A stretch of DNA of 64,000 bases from Aradus depressus (GCA_963662175.1 OY759222.1:13526222-13590221); one strand, 5' to 3'; positions 1 to 10,545 are shown, numbered from the stretch's first letter. The notes: generated from the letters alone by a model not told the origin. Made by a program: numbers and translations.

Positions 1-280
1 GAGTCATAATAACTAATTAAATTTTGATTTCTGCAGTAGTCTCCGAAAAGGGGCCTATAGCAATATCGAAAGTCCAAGACGTGCAATTTTGAAGAAAGTG
101 CACGTATTTAAAAAAATACTAACAACTATCTAATATTTAAACTAATTTAAGAGCTACACAGCTTGGGAAGTAAAAAATGTGATGTGGCCATATCCGGACA
201 TTCTTATACCAACCACATTTTTTGCGTTCACTCTTTCTTTCCCCCTCTAATTGAATAATTAATTCTGAGAGTAACAATAG
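1..280. repeat. Edge of unclassified dispersed repeats
   Basis: No gene is visible. Bases 52-118 match 11269-11331 (shared words CAAGACGTGCAATTTTGAAG and CGTATTTAAAAAAA), so this is a repeat with at least two copies here. Bases 178-240 resemble the end of family E, with words such as GTGGCCATA and CTTATACCAACCAC. Confidence 0.5.
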
Positions 281-289
281 CTTGGATGA

Positions 290-626
290 TTTTTTTTTTT
301 TTACATTTCATTATTTATTTGTTTATTTTGTATATTTACAATCAGTTAAAATTTAACTATAAGTAAATTTGATGACAGGAAATATAAAAAAAATTTAAAA
401 CAAAAAATACAAAATAAGATAAAATAAAATAATCTACAAAATAATACAATCTGTACAAAAACAATAAGTAGAAGTGCTGACTATAAGAATACAGGTAATA
501 CAGGTAAAAATAGTTGAAACAAAGAATGAGAAGCAAGAGAGAAATGAACATGAATATGTAGAAAATAATGAAATATATACAAAATAAATATAAAATATAT
601 ACAAAATAAATGTAATAATTAAATAA
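290..626 (-). mobile_element. Poly(A) retroposon, antisense, 9 bp TSD
   Basis: The plus strand enters a poly(T) tract at 290 and the insert is flanked by CTTGGATGA at 281-289 and 627-635. This is the signature of a poly(A)-tailed retroposon inserted on the minus strand. A diverged copy lies at about 56872-57190, sharing TATTTACAATCAGTTAAAAT and AAATTTGATGA. No reverse transcriptase is present, so it is a 5'-truncated LINE tail or a SINE-like unit. Open frames across it are AT-rich noise. Confidence 0.6.
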
Positions 627-868
627 CTTGGATGAAGAACACAAAAACCTGTTTTTGTTTTTGTCTAAAATTAATTTTATTTCAAACCTTGTCTGGGCAT
701 CCTCCCCTCTCTTTCATAATCAACCATCACAGTATTTTGCTCTGTCGTTTTTATTAATCTATGTACTTTTTTCTTATCTATATACTGTTTTTTGTATTTT
801 TTTTTCTCATATTCTCTTCTATTCATATAATAGGTATGTATATACTTTTATTATTTTTTTCTTCATAA

Positions 869-1921
869 TTAACCCTTCAATGCGCGCGTGTGCTGTGTTT
901 CGACCGCACTTGCTGCATTCGCTCGTATGCAGGATTCGGAGGCTGTTTCTAGCTGTTGAAAGGCCTACGTAATCCTCCCCTGACATGAATCGAGCACGTG
1001 CCGCCATCTTCTTCGCGTCTCACTCCTGCCAGTCAGTCGTCAACTAGCTGTGAAGTCAGTAACCTCTGTTTGCGGTGTGAAGACAGCCACGCGCCCAAAC
1101 AAGCGGTGTTTGGACCGCCACGCGCAAAAATGTAGGTCTAAAGAAGTTATCAGATTTGTGCCAACCATCCTCTTGAGGAGATGGAATGAAGAATGTTTTT
1201 GAACGATTCAGTTTGATGGAAAAAAATTTGCAAGAACGAGCGAATAATTGGAGGCTCCCCAAAGATGTTCAAATATTCTTATCGAAGTACCGTGCGCCTA
1301 TGCTATCTACTTTAAATGCTTCCCAAGGGAAAAAATATGTTTCATTTGCGGTACACACAAGAATACGAAGACAGGGGTTACCTGCAATACGTGCCAACGA
1401 AATGTATGCAAAAATCACAGCGAACGTGAAGTAATTTGTGATGAATGTCGTCAAGACTTTGAAGACGAAGATTGAAAAATGATGTTCCTTCCAGTGTCTA
1501 AGTGTCTAATGTGTTATATGTAAGTTTGATTTGTTTCCCAGTTTTTCATGATTTAGGTACATATCAAAATTGAAGGAAGTTATATACCTAAGATAACGTT
1601 TGGATTTCTAAGACTGCTCGGCTGTGTCATGATCTCTAAGCTCATAATGTAGCATATTATATTAGCATAATTTTTATGTATATTCACGTCTTACTTACTG
1701 GTTGAAAAAAAATAAGTTATTTTTTCCATTACTTATGTGCCAAAGAGCATTTTTGTATTTTTTTTTAATAAAAAGAGTTTCTAGTACATTGAAATGTATT
1801 TCCTTTGACCTACATAATCTAATTCAGTGAGAATATTGTTTAAAATTAGAAAAAAAAAAGATGAAACGTCGAAAAATCGTTGTGCGGTGTTAACACAGCC
1901 ACGCGCGCACTGAAGGGTTAA
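869..1921 (+). mobile_element. piggyBac-type element with TTAA target duplication
   Basis: The 1053 bp unit is bounded by TTAA at 869-872 and 1918-1921. Just inside are inverted termini starting CCCTTCA(A/G)TGCGCGCGTG. TTAA duplication plus a CCCTT-type terminus is the piggyBac hallmark. Only the last part of a transposase frame survives, so this is a non-autonomous deletion derivative. Four copies of a 23-24 bp motif resembling GCGGTGTnnnnACAGCCACGC lie at 883-907 (inverted), 1072-1094, 1103-1125 and 1884-1906. They are candidate transposase-binding repeats. Confidence 0.85.
1186..1475 (+). pseudogene. piggyBac transposase C-terminus (zinc-ribbon remnant)
   Basis: Two overlapping frames (1186-1434 and 1248-1475) together look like the end of a piggyBac transposase. 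The second frame carries a cysteine/histidine ribbon: CFICG, then CNTC, then CKNH, then CDEC, ending in acidic residues DFEDED. PiggyBac-family transposases end in this kind of cysteine-rich domain, which contacts terminal DNA. The catalytic DDE core is absent. The reading frame changes near 1250-1310, and the ribbon frame has a stop just upstream at 1245-1247. The remnant is therefore broken as well as truncated. The family call is good; function is unlikely. Confidence 0.7.
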
Positions 1922-2735
1922 CCTGTCAATTTTATGTTTTTTCATGTTATTCTTTTGTATATCTATATACTATTAATTTCTAGTTTTCTCCAGTGTAAGC
2001 ACTATTTTATTTATTTCATTTTACGAAATACTGATACTATTTCTCATTGTTCCTTCTCTATACTCTGTGTGTATTTCTTCTTAGGGGACCTTGGTCCCAG
2101 AATAATAACTTTTCATTTCTGAAACAAATAATTGACGTTGTAATTAATCTATCAACAAAAAATTTCTAAAGTAAATTCAAAACACAGCAAGGTCAAAATA
2201 TATTAATTTTTTTCAGAATTGACTGAAAATCGATGTTATGAATGTATTGAAGCCCCAATACAAGTCATCTATTAATTTTATCCCAACCGTTGATTGGTTA
2301 TGGAGGCAGAGCAATAACTTTTAATTGATAAAAATATTCCTATTTTTTTTTCTTCTATTTTCTTCTCTCCTCAGATATTGTCTTTTTTTATTATATATTT
2401 TCAAGATTTTTTTTTTTATGGGCAATAGATGTACTCATTCATATTTAGATTTAGTCATCCGGGAGATTTATTATCCAGAAGTCATATTTATTTTTATGAG
2501 AAAATATAAAATAAATTATTTGTTATTCGGTGTAATGTGATAAAAGCAACACGCCTGGAGCCATAGAGTGCCTTGGAATCCCCATATCATCTAAAAATCT
2601 CATTTTTATAGGTCGTATATGCGATAATAGTAGGCTATTTGACCCTTTTACATCTCCAGCTGTAGGGGGGAAGGTATGGAAACGGTAAACAATTCGGTTG
2701 AGCTTCTGAATTCTCAAATTAAATGTGAGTTGAGA
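1922..2735. other. AT-rich sequence without recognisable gene
   Basis: Contains poly(T) tracts and short hydrophobic frames with no recognisable domain. At 2540-2700 there is a less AT-rich stretch that matches nothing else noticed in the window. Confidence 0.5.
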
Positions 2736-3072
2736 TAGTTATTATGACTCATACCCGGGCTTTTAACTACGAGATCATATCGCCTACTACCAGAGCGCTC
2801 TTTTGTCACTCTGGTCGACATGAGTCTGGTCGACTCTACCATGGGAGTCCTAAATTTTGCCTACCCTGAATTTTTATTCACCTAGAATAGGGGTCTTTAA
2901 CGAGTACCTGACATCGTACAGGCTCAGGACCATCGCATAATGTCCCATCCGAAGGAAGGCGTGCTTAAGTTTATTTTACCTCCCAGATAAAATAAACTAA
3001 GGGCCTCGGTCGGGTTTCGAAGCCACGACCTTAAGCTCAGAAGGCAAGCATACCACCGAGCTACCGGCCCCC
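2736..3072 (-). mobile_element. tRNA-derived SINE, type A, near full length
   Basis: Read on the minus strand it starts with the tRNA-like head (A-box region GAGCTACC in complement, B-box region GGGTTTCGAAGCC in complement). It runs through the AGTTTATTTTA hairpin and ends at GCCCGGGTATGAGTCATAATAAC. The B box carries a point change compared with other copies. Confidence 0.85.
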
Positions 3073-3076
3073 TCTA

Positions 3077-3212
3077 ATTTGAGTTGAGCCTCTGAAAATG
3101 ACTAGGTATCGTCCCAGTAAATTCGATGCTGAGTTTTCAACGGAATTTCAATTCCAATAATGAAAAGAAAATTTTATGTCTTGTGTCTGTGAGCATGATA
3201 ACTCCCGATAGA
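3077..3212 (-). repeat. Dispersed repeat D fragment
   Basis: Carries the D landmarks on the minus strand: TTCGATGC, GAGTTTTCAACGGAATTTC and GATAACTCCCGATAG. D has no coding capacity seen here and no assigned class. Confidence 0.6.
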
Positions 3213-3402
3213 AAGAAATGAAATGAAAAAAATTATCTTTATTCTGGGTCGTATGTCCCCTAAGAATATTATAACCTAAAAAAAAAAAAAAGAATACAAA
3301 TATCAGCCAATTGAAGCAGAATAAAAATTAAAGAAAACAGGCCTTTAGGAATAAATTAAAGAATGTTAAAAATTATTATAATGTATATATTAACAGGCAA
3401 CG

Positions 3403-3747
3403 GGGCGCCGGTAGCTCAGTGGTATGCGTGCTTGACTTCTGAGCTCAAGGTTGTGGGTTCGTAGCCCGACCGAGGCCCTTAGTTTATTTTATCTGGGAGG
3501 TAAAATAAACTTCAGCACGCCGTCCTTCGGATGGGACGTTAAGCGATGGTCCCGAGCCTGTACGATGTCAGGTACTCGTTAAAGACCCCTACCCTAGATG
3601 AATAAAAAATTTAGGGTAGAAAAAATTTAGGACTCCCACAGTAGAGTCGGGCTCATGTCCACCAGATTGACGAAAGAGCGCTCTGGTAGTAGGCGATATG
3701 ACCTCGTAGTTAAAGCCCGGGCATGAGTCATAAAACCTAACCTAACC
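3403..3747 (+). mobile_element. tRNA-derived SINE, type A, full length with 13 bp TSD
   Basis: This is the best reference copy. It begins GGGCGCCGGTAGCTCAGTGG (A box TAGCTCAGTGG), has the B-box-like GGGTTCGTAGCCC, and ends AAAACCTAACCTAACC. The perfect 13 bp duplication TTAACAGGCAACG flanks it at 3390-3402 and 3748-3760. An 11 bp hairpin (AGTTTATTTTA / TAAAATAAACT) follows the head. It is about 97 percent identical by eye to the copy at 51245. The features imply RNA polymerase III transcription and LINE-assisted retroposition. Confidence 0.92.
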
Positions 3748-3899
3748 TTAACAGGCAACGAATAAAATAATAAAAAAATGTAAAAAATAAGAATAATAAT
3801 ATAAAAAATAATAACAATAAAGAGTTAAACCTAAATTATAAAAACGATCAGAGATTTCAGAGAAAAAATATATGTTACTAGGAATGTGAAAACCAAGTT

Positions 3900-3946
3900 A
3901 TATAGAATGAATGTATCGATACGAAATTTTATATGTGTATCATGTA
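3900..3946 (-). repeat. Dispersed repeat D fragment interrupted by hAT-like element
   Basis: Contains GAATGTATCGATACGAAATTTTATATG split into the usual D words. The repeat breaks at the duplicated octamer TCCAAAAC that borders the next element. Confidence 0.5.
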
Positions 3947-3954
3947 TCCAAAAC

Positions 3955-4776
3955 CATGGCCCCCACATTGGATTGCGGACCCTGTAACCAGGATCAGGGT
4001 CGGGCCCCCCATCTCATAGTCATGTGCTATATTATAATTACATGGTTATTTTTTAACCCTTTTTTACAATTTTACAATTTTATTTAAACTAAAAATAGAT
4101 TGTAAGGTATAATTAATGTTACAGTATCAGTTAGATTTTAAAACCAAACTTTATTGATTAAATTATTTCACACATCAATTGATTATATCATTTACTTTTA
4201 TTTTACTGAAATTAACGTTTAAATTTTTAGATTTCTTTGACTCACTAACATTAAAATAAAAATTGACAAAAACTAGTATTACGATCTGCCGAAAAGCACT
4301 TTACACTAAATGTTGAATGTAAACGTAACCATAACAACATCAGAGCACCAACATAGAAGAATACAATCCACGTCAAACGGAGTCAACAGTCAAACTGATA
4401 CTATGCGTCGATGCGTCTATTTTTAGAACACTGCTCTGAGGGAAACAGCTGGACAATAGGCTGGCAAATAGGAGTGGGGGAGGGTTGAGGGAGTGCGTGG
4501 GCCCGTCTATACCTGTCTCGTGCCGACTGTTTTATACTAGTAATTTGCAAACAAGAGTAACTATCCATGCACGCAACTAATTAAATAATAACTTAATAAC
4601 TCGCACAACTAGAATATGTATCTATTATACTAAATTTTCTTATAATTATATATTTTGCCTTTTTAAGCTATGATTCCTTGCAAAATCTACTAAAATAAAA
4701 AGGACTGGGCCCGGACCCCCTTGGGCCCGGGCCCTGCAACCAAAGTTGCGCCAGCCCCACCCTTGTGGGGGCCATG
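3955..4776. mobile_element. Candidate hAT-like non-autonomous element
   Basis: The two ends are perfect 13 bp inverted repeats (CATGGCCCCCACA at 3955 and its complement ending at 4776). They are flanked by the 8 bp direct repeat TCCAAAAC at 3947-3954 and 4777-4784. An 8 bp duplication with short inverted ends is typical of hAT and a few other DNA transposon superfamilies. The 822 bp interior has GC-rich edges and an AT-rich middle, and no transposase was seen. Confidence 0.7.
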
Positions 4777-4799
4777 TCCAAAACACGAAGTTCTAGAAT

Positions 4800-4918
4800 A
4801 TGAAATATGAATATAAAAATAATAATATTAATAAATACAGTAGATACATTTTTTAATTTACTTAATATTAGGTTAATAAGTTTTATGGAAGTGTCTTTTT
4901 CACGACGACTCTTAGAGG
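4800..4918 (-). mobile_element. LINE-2 3' UTR fragment
   Basis: Matches in antisense the 3' UTR of the LINE at 38650-39996: GTAGATACATTTTTTAATTT followed by GGAAGTGTCTTTTTC. It has no coding content and is 5'-truncated. Confidence 0.6.
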
Positions 4919-4944
4919 GGGGTCTTAACACTTGGTGTGTTACT

Positions 4945-5040
4945 GTCTATTTAATGGATGTATTAACACGAAAATTTATTTGTATATCCAAAAGGCCATA
5001 GGACAACACCTGTCAATTTTCAGTTAAATCGACTGAATTC
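4945..5040 (-). repeat. Dispersed repeat D fragment
   Basis: Diverged D words: GTATTAACACGAAAATTTAT, then CCTGTCAATTTTCAGTTAAATCG. Confidence 0.45.
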
Positions 5041-5657
5041 GCGCGGGAGAAGTACACTAACGGTGTGTGACGGCATTTACGTTTTTCTGTGTAGCATATA
5101 CCCTATACTGTACGGATGGAGGCAGCATTTTTTTTTTTATTTATTTTTTTCTTCGTTTCAATGAAACCCAGTTGAATTTTTGTTTGACATTGACGGAATA
5201 AATACACCCGTGTTGATATTTGTGAATAGCTGTGTCTGACGTGGGGATGGAAAAGAATAACACAAACATTCTCAATGTTAGATTAAAATAATATGTATGT
5301 GTCTTTTTCATATGTTATTTCAAATGTCGTACAATAAAATATAGTCTGACCTCTCCTAGATTTTAATAATTTTTGTTAGCAGGCTTTCGAAGAGGAAACA
5401 ATTATAAAGTTTTGTTCGTTAATATAATTATTATATATATATATATATATATAAATAAGATAAATTAATAAAAATAGGTAACAGGTTAGGTTAGGTCTTA
5501 CTTAGTTAGGTCTTACTTGTTACTTAAATACATAATCCGTACTACAGTAACCTTACATTTACTATTTTCAAATAGTGCATCCTTAATATAGCGGCCAGTC
5601 CAAAAAATAACTTGACAAAATCACAATTTAATGAGAAAACACACAACTGTCTATTTA
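5041..5657. other. AT-rich spacer with TTAGG-like patch
   Basis: No gene is visible. There is a (TA)n run at 5434-5452 and a short patch GGTTAGGTTAGGTC near 5472, similar to the SINE tails. Confidence 0.5.
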
Positions 5658-5985
5658 CAGGGGCGTAGCCAGGATTTTGAGCAGGGGTGGCGGGGGGGGG
5701 GGGGGGGGGGGGGGAATAGCCCGCAGTTTCTGTGGTTAGCGTTGCAGACTTTTTGTTATTAATTTGGGAGACTCGGACCTCTAGAAGCTTCTCCTGAGGT
5801 AACCACTGACTGTAATACTTAAGTTGACTTTACATGAGCAGCAAAAATGCAAAGCGCAGCAGCAGCAAATGCACGCTGTGGTTTCTGTGCTTTTAGAATT
5901 AAATGACTCACATCCAATAGCGTGCATTTGTTGCTGCTACGCTTTGCATTTTTACTGCGCATATAAAATCAGCTAGTACCTTTTA
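5658..5985. mobile_element. hAT-like element copy 1, right end missing
   Basis: Starts CAGGGGCGTAGCCAGG and stays homologous to the element at 8951-9413. Both include a poly(G) tract (here about 24 G around 5690-5714) and an internal inverted repeat. The repeat arms are near 5835-5877 and 5925-5965, with the shared core AAAAATGCAAAGCG. The right terminal repeat is not found, so this copy is truncated. No transposase frame is present. Confidence 0.65.
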
Positions 5986-6489
5986 TTTACTATTTTCAAA
6001 TAGTGCAATAATAACATAAATTAAATTAATATAAAGAGATTTAAAAATAAACATACCTGGTTTATTTCAAATTATTTTACCAGGTATTTTATTTTTAAAG
6101 GTCTATTTATCGATTTAATTTTTGTTACTTTTCATTCATTCAATGTATTTATTTTTATTTAATATTTTAATACTACAAATTTATAGATTTTAAGGAACAG
6201 TACTTTATTATTGTTTCTTTGTTACTAAATTATGGTTTTTTTATAGACAGTATGATGATGAGGGCAACCTCGAAAGCCGGCTTTTAACTCCAGCATATAT
6301 TCAATAAAACTTCACTTTAAACAATTATTTGAAGAATAATCTTTATAATAATTATTGTCTTGTTTTTTTGAAATACTAATAAATAATACATAATTAGGTA
6401 TGAATATTTTGTATTTGTTTTTTCTCTAATGTATAACTCTTATTGGGTTACAACCATTATGTATAGTAAAAGAAAAAAAAAAATTTTTT
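5986..6489. other. AT-rich sequence, nothing recognised
   Basis: Mostly A/T, with poly(A) and poly(T) tracts near 6470-6490. No domain or repeat border is visible. Confidence 0.5.
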
Positions 6490-6644
6490 TTGAATGGAGC
6501 GTTTTCTCTAGAATAAACATAGAATTTTAAATTTTTTTATTGTCTTCAAGAAGTGGGGACGTGCATTACAGAAATTGATTATACATTTTTCAAAAAGAGA
6601 GAGGCAATGTTTAGTTATTCGAAAGTCTTCTTTCTTTCTAGCAT
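6490..6644 (-). pseudogene. LINE-2 reverse transcriptase C-terminal remnant
   Basis: In antisense this matches the coding end of the LINE at 38679-39401. The complement includes AGAAAGAAGACTTTCGAATA and CCCCACTTCTTGAAG, corresponding to the residues KKEDFRI and PHFLK. Frame breaks are present. Confidence 0.65.
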
Positions 6645-6880
6645 TGTATTGTCTCATGCCCGGGCATTAACTACAAGGTCATATCGCCTACTACTAGAGC
6701 GCTCTTTTGTCACTCTCGTCGACATGTCTCACTCTTCTATGGAATCCTAAATTTTGCCTATCCTGATTTATTCACCTAGGGAAAGGGGTCGTTTAACGTA
6801 TCATCCGAAGGACGGCGTGCTCAAGGTTTTTTCATCTCTCATATAAAAAATCTAAAAGGCCTCGAACCTGCCCGGGTTTC
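6645..6880 (-). mobile_element. tRNA-derived SINE, type B, partial
   Basis: The 3' half is recognisable (GCCCGGGCAT in complement, AGAGCGCTC, CCGAAGGACGGCGTGC). The hairpin region is of the T-rich type B form (about ATTTTTTA / AAAAAACCT in sense). The tRNA-like head is lost after 6880. Confidence 0.7.
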
Positions 6881-7663
6881 TAATGTTGATTTTAAGGTTA
6901 TTAAATATCCCTGTAGATTGTTCTTTGACGAATATTATTTATTATTCTTAGTGTTTTTTTTTTTTAAGTCTGATAATATTAGCACCAGAGCACATGAGAA
7001 ACGGGATACATCAATATGAGAACTCACTCTACTAACTAGAATGCACCAAGGGATGCAGTTTGCTTGCAAATGTGAACTTCACTGATATCATCAGTACACT
7101 GCACTACATCACTGCTAAGTTCCCTGACATTCACATTTCTCAACCATAAATTGTCTTCTCTCCCAGGAAAATGCATTTTCCACTTATCTCCAAGGACAAG
7201 CTTCATCATTGAGTTTTATACAAGATACTTTTTACCATTTATTTAAAAACCTTTTATCTCTATTTATGATTATTACTATTACTTTTTATTATCTTTATTG
7301 TTAATTATCATGAATATTATAATATTATAATATATTTTTTACTATTATTTTTTGATTTTTTCATTATTTTTTTCTCATTTATTTCTTTCCTACAACATGA
7401 TCATTCTAAAAATTTGTATTCCTTGTTAATAACAAAATCTCTATTTATAATTCTATAGTTTTGCCTATCCATGTGTTTATAACAAGTTGGCCCAAATACC
7501 AAAAACATGTATTTGATTAAATTTCACATGTAACATCCTTATAGGCCCTATTGAATCATAGACTTTTTATGTTCAAATTTTTTTATTGTACTCGTATATA
7601 TGACTTCAAGACTTAGGGAAATGCATTTTAAAAAAAAAAAGTGTTAGTGACGAGACTCACGAG
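6881..7663. other. AT-rich sequence, nothing recognised
   Basis: A less AT-rich block at 6980-7210 shows no matching copy in the window and no coding pattern. The rest is A/T-rich. Confidence 0.45.
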
Positions 7664-8110
7664 AAATGATGTGTAAGCATCTGCTTTAGTTTCAAAAATT
7701 TGATGTCGTCCAAATTTTGGTTAAAATTTGTTATAATGTTACAATAAGAAATGTAGTATGAGGAATTAAACTTTCAAATTTATTGTTCTTCAGTTTTTTA
7801 ATACATGAAATTATAGGTTCGTGATAGCTAAAATTAAATTAATACAACTGTGATTGTAGTGTCTCTAAATACCGCGAGGATACAGCATCGATGATAGTTT
7901 TCGAATTTGTTGTTGAAATGCTTCGATTCGTATTCATTTGTAGATTAAGTTTGTCATTTAAAAATTAAATAAGCTGTACGGTATCTCCTGAAATTAGTAA
8001 AAACATTATATTATTTGTTGGGACAATATGACAACAAATATAATATTTATTGGTCGATATTTTCAGCAGTTATTATTATATATTAATAACAATGTATTGA
8101 AATAAAAGAT
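7664..8110 (+). repeat. Unclassified repeat F, copy 1
   Basis: The stretch GATGTGTAA..ATCTGCTTTAGTTTCAAAAATTTG recurs at 45037-45310, followed by related AT-rich sequence. No coding capacity and no termini are recognised. Confidence 0.5.
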
Positions 8111-8279
8111 CATTCTATAGTTCGTAATATAACAACAAAACAGCTGACATCACAGATAAAGAAGTGTGTAGTTGTGTGTGTACGCTCCGTGCGCAATTGT
8201 CACACACACACACTTATGCATGCACATCAACGAGACTTACGCTCTGACGTTCTGACATAGCTCCTGCCAAAAGCAAAGA

Positions 8280-8370
8280 TTTTTACGCATCAAAAATTAA
8301 TTCCTCAAAAAGAGAAGAGGAATGTTTCGATATTCGAATGACTTCTTTCTTCCTGGTATCGTAAATATAT
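8280..8370 (-). pseudogene. LINE-2 coding fragment
   Basis: The minus strand encodes YDTRKKE followed by RISKHSSSLFE. This is very close to YDTRKKEDFRI and TKHCSSLFE of the LINE at 38679-39401. It is a short isolated fragment. Confidence 0.6.
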
Positions 8371-8755
8371 ATGAATATACGAGGATGTATGTTGGTGGAC
8401 CTCTTTGAAAACGGTTGCTGAAGAGAGAGGCTAGTTGGAGATCTCTCTGGAGGTCGAAATGAGAAAGCTCTGTAAAAAGGTGTGGGTGTCCTCTTTTTTG
8501 GCCACACTGACTCAGGGACTCAGCCTGGACTGGGACACATTTTTCAGCTTAATCTAGCACTTGTGTGAGAATGGATGACCGTTCTCCCGCCACCCCTGGG
8601 AGGATGCCCGCCCACCGGTTTACCACTTCCACATCACTGACTCGACTCTCCAGAGTTTCTCACTGGAAATAAACCTCGTTTTACCCTTATTTAAAAGAAA
8701 AAAATCTTTGGTGAATCGACGGGAATCTAGCTTTGATTATTGTATTTTTTATTTT
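8371..8755. other. Unrecognised, locally GC-richer sequence
   Basis: Bases 8500-8670 are clearly less AT-rich than the surroundings and end at GGAAATAAACCTCG. This could be the 3' end of another retroposon, but no TSD, tail or second copy was found. Confidence 0.35.
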
Positions 8756-8950
8756 TATTATTATTTTTTATTTCCCCAACTAAACAAAATATAGAGGAAG
8801 TTATGTAATCGGTCAAAAATTCGATGCGGAGTTCCAGATTCCAATCAAGAAAAATAAAGTCTGTGTGTCTGTGAACACGATAACTCCCGATAGAATTAAT
8901 GTATTGACACGAAATTTTATATATGAATCTTGAACCCTATGAGGTCAGCA
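8756..8950 (-). repeat. Dispersed repeat D, left part
   Basis: Includes GAAGTTATGTAATCGGTCAA, TTCGATGCGGAGTT, GATAACTCCCGATAG and GACACGAAATTTTATAT. It is interrupted at 8950 by the hAT-like element and resumes at 9414 (CATCTATCAATTTTCAGC). Confidence 0.65.
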
Positions 8951-9413
8951 CAGGGGCGTAGCCAGGATTTTGAGCAGGGGTGGGGGGGGGGGGGGCAAAG
9001 TTAAGCTGCGAGGGATGAGGGTATAGACTCCCGGGGGCACAGCCCGCAGTTTCCGTGGTTAGCGTTGCAGACTTTTTGTTATTAATTTGGAAAACTCGGA
9101 CCTATAGCTCCCCCTGAGGTAACCACTGACTGTAATACTTAAGTTGACTTTACATGAGCAGCAAAAATGCAAAGCGCAGCAGCAGCAAATGCACGCTGTG
9201 GTTTCTGTGCTTTTATAATTAAGTGACTCATAGCCAATAGCGTGCATTTCCTGCTGTTGCGCTTTACAATTTTACTGGGCATGTAAAATCAGCTTTAAAA
9301 GTATAAATTATAACATTAAAACTATTTTTTTAGTTCATTTAATTTTTCTCTTGGTTTTTGCTCTGACCAGGGAGGTGGCACGCCTCCCCTGGCTACGCCT
9401 CTAGGTCAGCATC
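8951..9413. mobile_element. hAT-like element copy 2, complete, 8 bp TSD
   Basis: Begins CAGGGGCGTAGCCAGG and ends with the near-complement CCTGGCTACGCCTCTA. It is flanked by GGTCAGCA at 8943-8950 and 9414-9421. The 8 bp duplication and CAG-type terminus fit hAT. The interior holds a poly(G) tract at about 8983-8995 and a long internal inverted repeat (AAAATGCAAAGCGCAGCAGC against its diverged complement). It has no transposase and would depend on one in trans. Confidence 0.78.
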
Positions 9414-9460
9414 TATCAATTTTCAGCTAAATCGGTCAAAGGAGGTTTGTCCCTTTGAAA
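9414..9460 (-). repeat. Dispersed repeat D, right part
   Basis: Continues the D copy interrupted at 8950, with TATCAATTTTCAGCTAAATC then GGTCAAAGG. Confidence 0.55.
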
Positions 9461-9759
9461 GACTACTCGTTTACTAAGGCCGGGTATCGCTGAGGGAACA
9501 CTGTATACATGCGTTCCAGTTGTTCACTGGCGTTTCCATCTATAATTTTTGGAATCAACGTTAAGTTGACCTTTTTATTCAGGACTTTCAATAATGTCTT
9601 AAAATCACTAAAATTTCGCATTCTACTGTCTTATTGAAAAAACGAAAGTTAAAACAATCTGAACAATCAGAAGAGAAAGGATTAAGATAATGTCATTCAG
9701 TTTCATTAAATAAAGACCGCAAGTCACTAAAATGAATATATAGGAAAATCTCTACAAAG

Positions 9760-9905
9760 TACAAGGGAAGTTATGTAATCAGTCAAAAATTCGATGCGGA
9801 GTTTTCAACGGAATTTTATGTTTTCCAACCTCTTGATTCCAAATATTTAAAAAAATGTTGTCTGTGAACATGATAACTCCCGATACGAAATTGTGTACGT
9901 CAACC
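9760..9905 (-). repeat. Dispersed repeat D fragment
   Basis: Contains GAAGTTATGTAATCAGTCAA, TTCGATGCGGAGTTTTCAAC and GATAACTCCCGATA, then passes into a LINE remnant. Confidence 0.6.
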
Positions 9906-9929
9906 CAGAACTCTCTAACGACGACATCC

Positions 9930-10545
9930 ATTGTTTTTCATGGAATCTTGGAATCCTCACACGAGACTGAAAAGACAAGAAATGAACAGACGTTGTAAAC
10001 TTCTACTAAGACTACTAGACAAAAGATCCAAATTACCTTTGACAACAAAACGACTTATATACAACGCAATACTCAAACCTATGTGGACTTACGGACTGCC
10101 AAGGCTTCCTATCTCCAGCGCATCCAATCCCTTCAATCCAAAATCCTTCGTACAATAGCCAATGCTCCTTATTACATTTCACACTGTCCTTAACGTACCT
10201 TTCATCACTGAAGTCGCTAAATCCAAATATAAAAAATTATTTTCCCTTCTTAGTTCCCACAATAATCCACTAGTCCGTGCCCTCCATTCTGCCATACTTC
10301 CCCAACGACGGCTTAAGCGTCAATGGCCTAGAGACCTCCTAAGCAGAAGCAGTGACAGTGATTAGCTATAAACGAGAGAAAAACAGTGACTAGGGAGTGT
10401 CACCACTGGGTGATTTCTCCCCTCATGACATTTTGACATTGCCATTACCTCTTTATTAGCACATTTGCTTGTTGTATTTATTTGTATACAGTTGTAAATA
10501 GCTATTTGTAAATAAAAAAATTAAAATAAATTTTTTTTTGCCGGA
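9930..10545 (+). pseudogene. 5'-truncated Jockey-like LINE, copy 1
   Basis: The first frame (9931-10158) reads WNPHTRLKRQEMNRR then WTYGL, matching the end of the reverse transcriptase ORF of the intact LINE (WNPHTRLKRQELNRR, WTYGLELWGSA). A frameshift near 10100-10160 removes the ELWGSA segment. A later frame ends with LKRQWPRDLL, close to LRRRWPRDLL of the intact copy. The 3' UTR has CTCCCCTCATGAC and an A-rich end near 10510-10540. It is from a sister family rather than a recent copy of the intact LINE. Confidence 0.75.

Noticed and set aside
357..972. Long hydrophobic frames on both strands
   Set aside because: They lie in A/T homopolymer DNA and in a retroposon tail, with no domain and phenylalanine/tyrosine-rich low complexity.
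3403..3480. tRNA gene
   Set aside because: A and B boxes are real, but the anticodon arm is not tRNA-like, the sequence continues into a 340 bp SINE body, and many copies exist.
9059..9247. Cysteine-rich small protein on the minus strand
   Set aside because: Comes from the GCAGCAGCAG stretch of the hAT-like internal inverted repeat. No start context.
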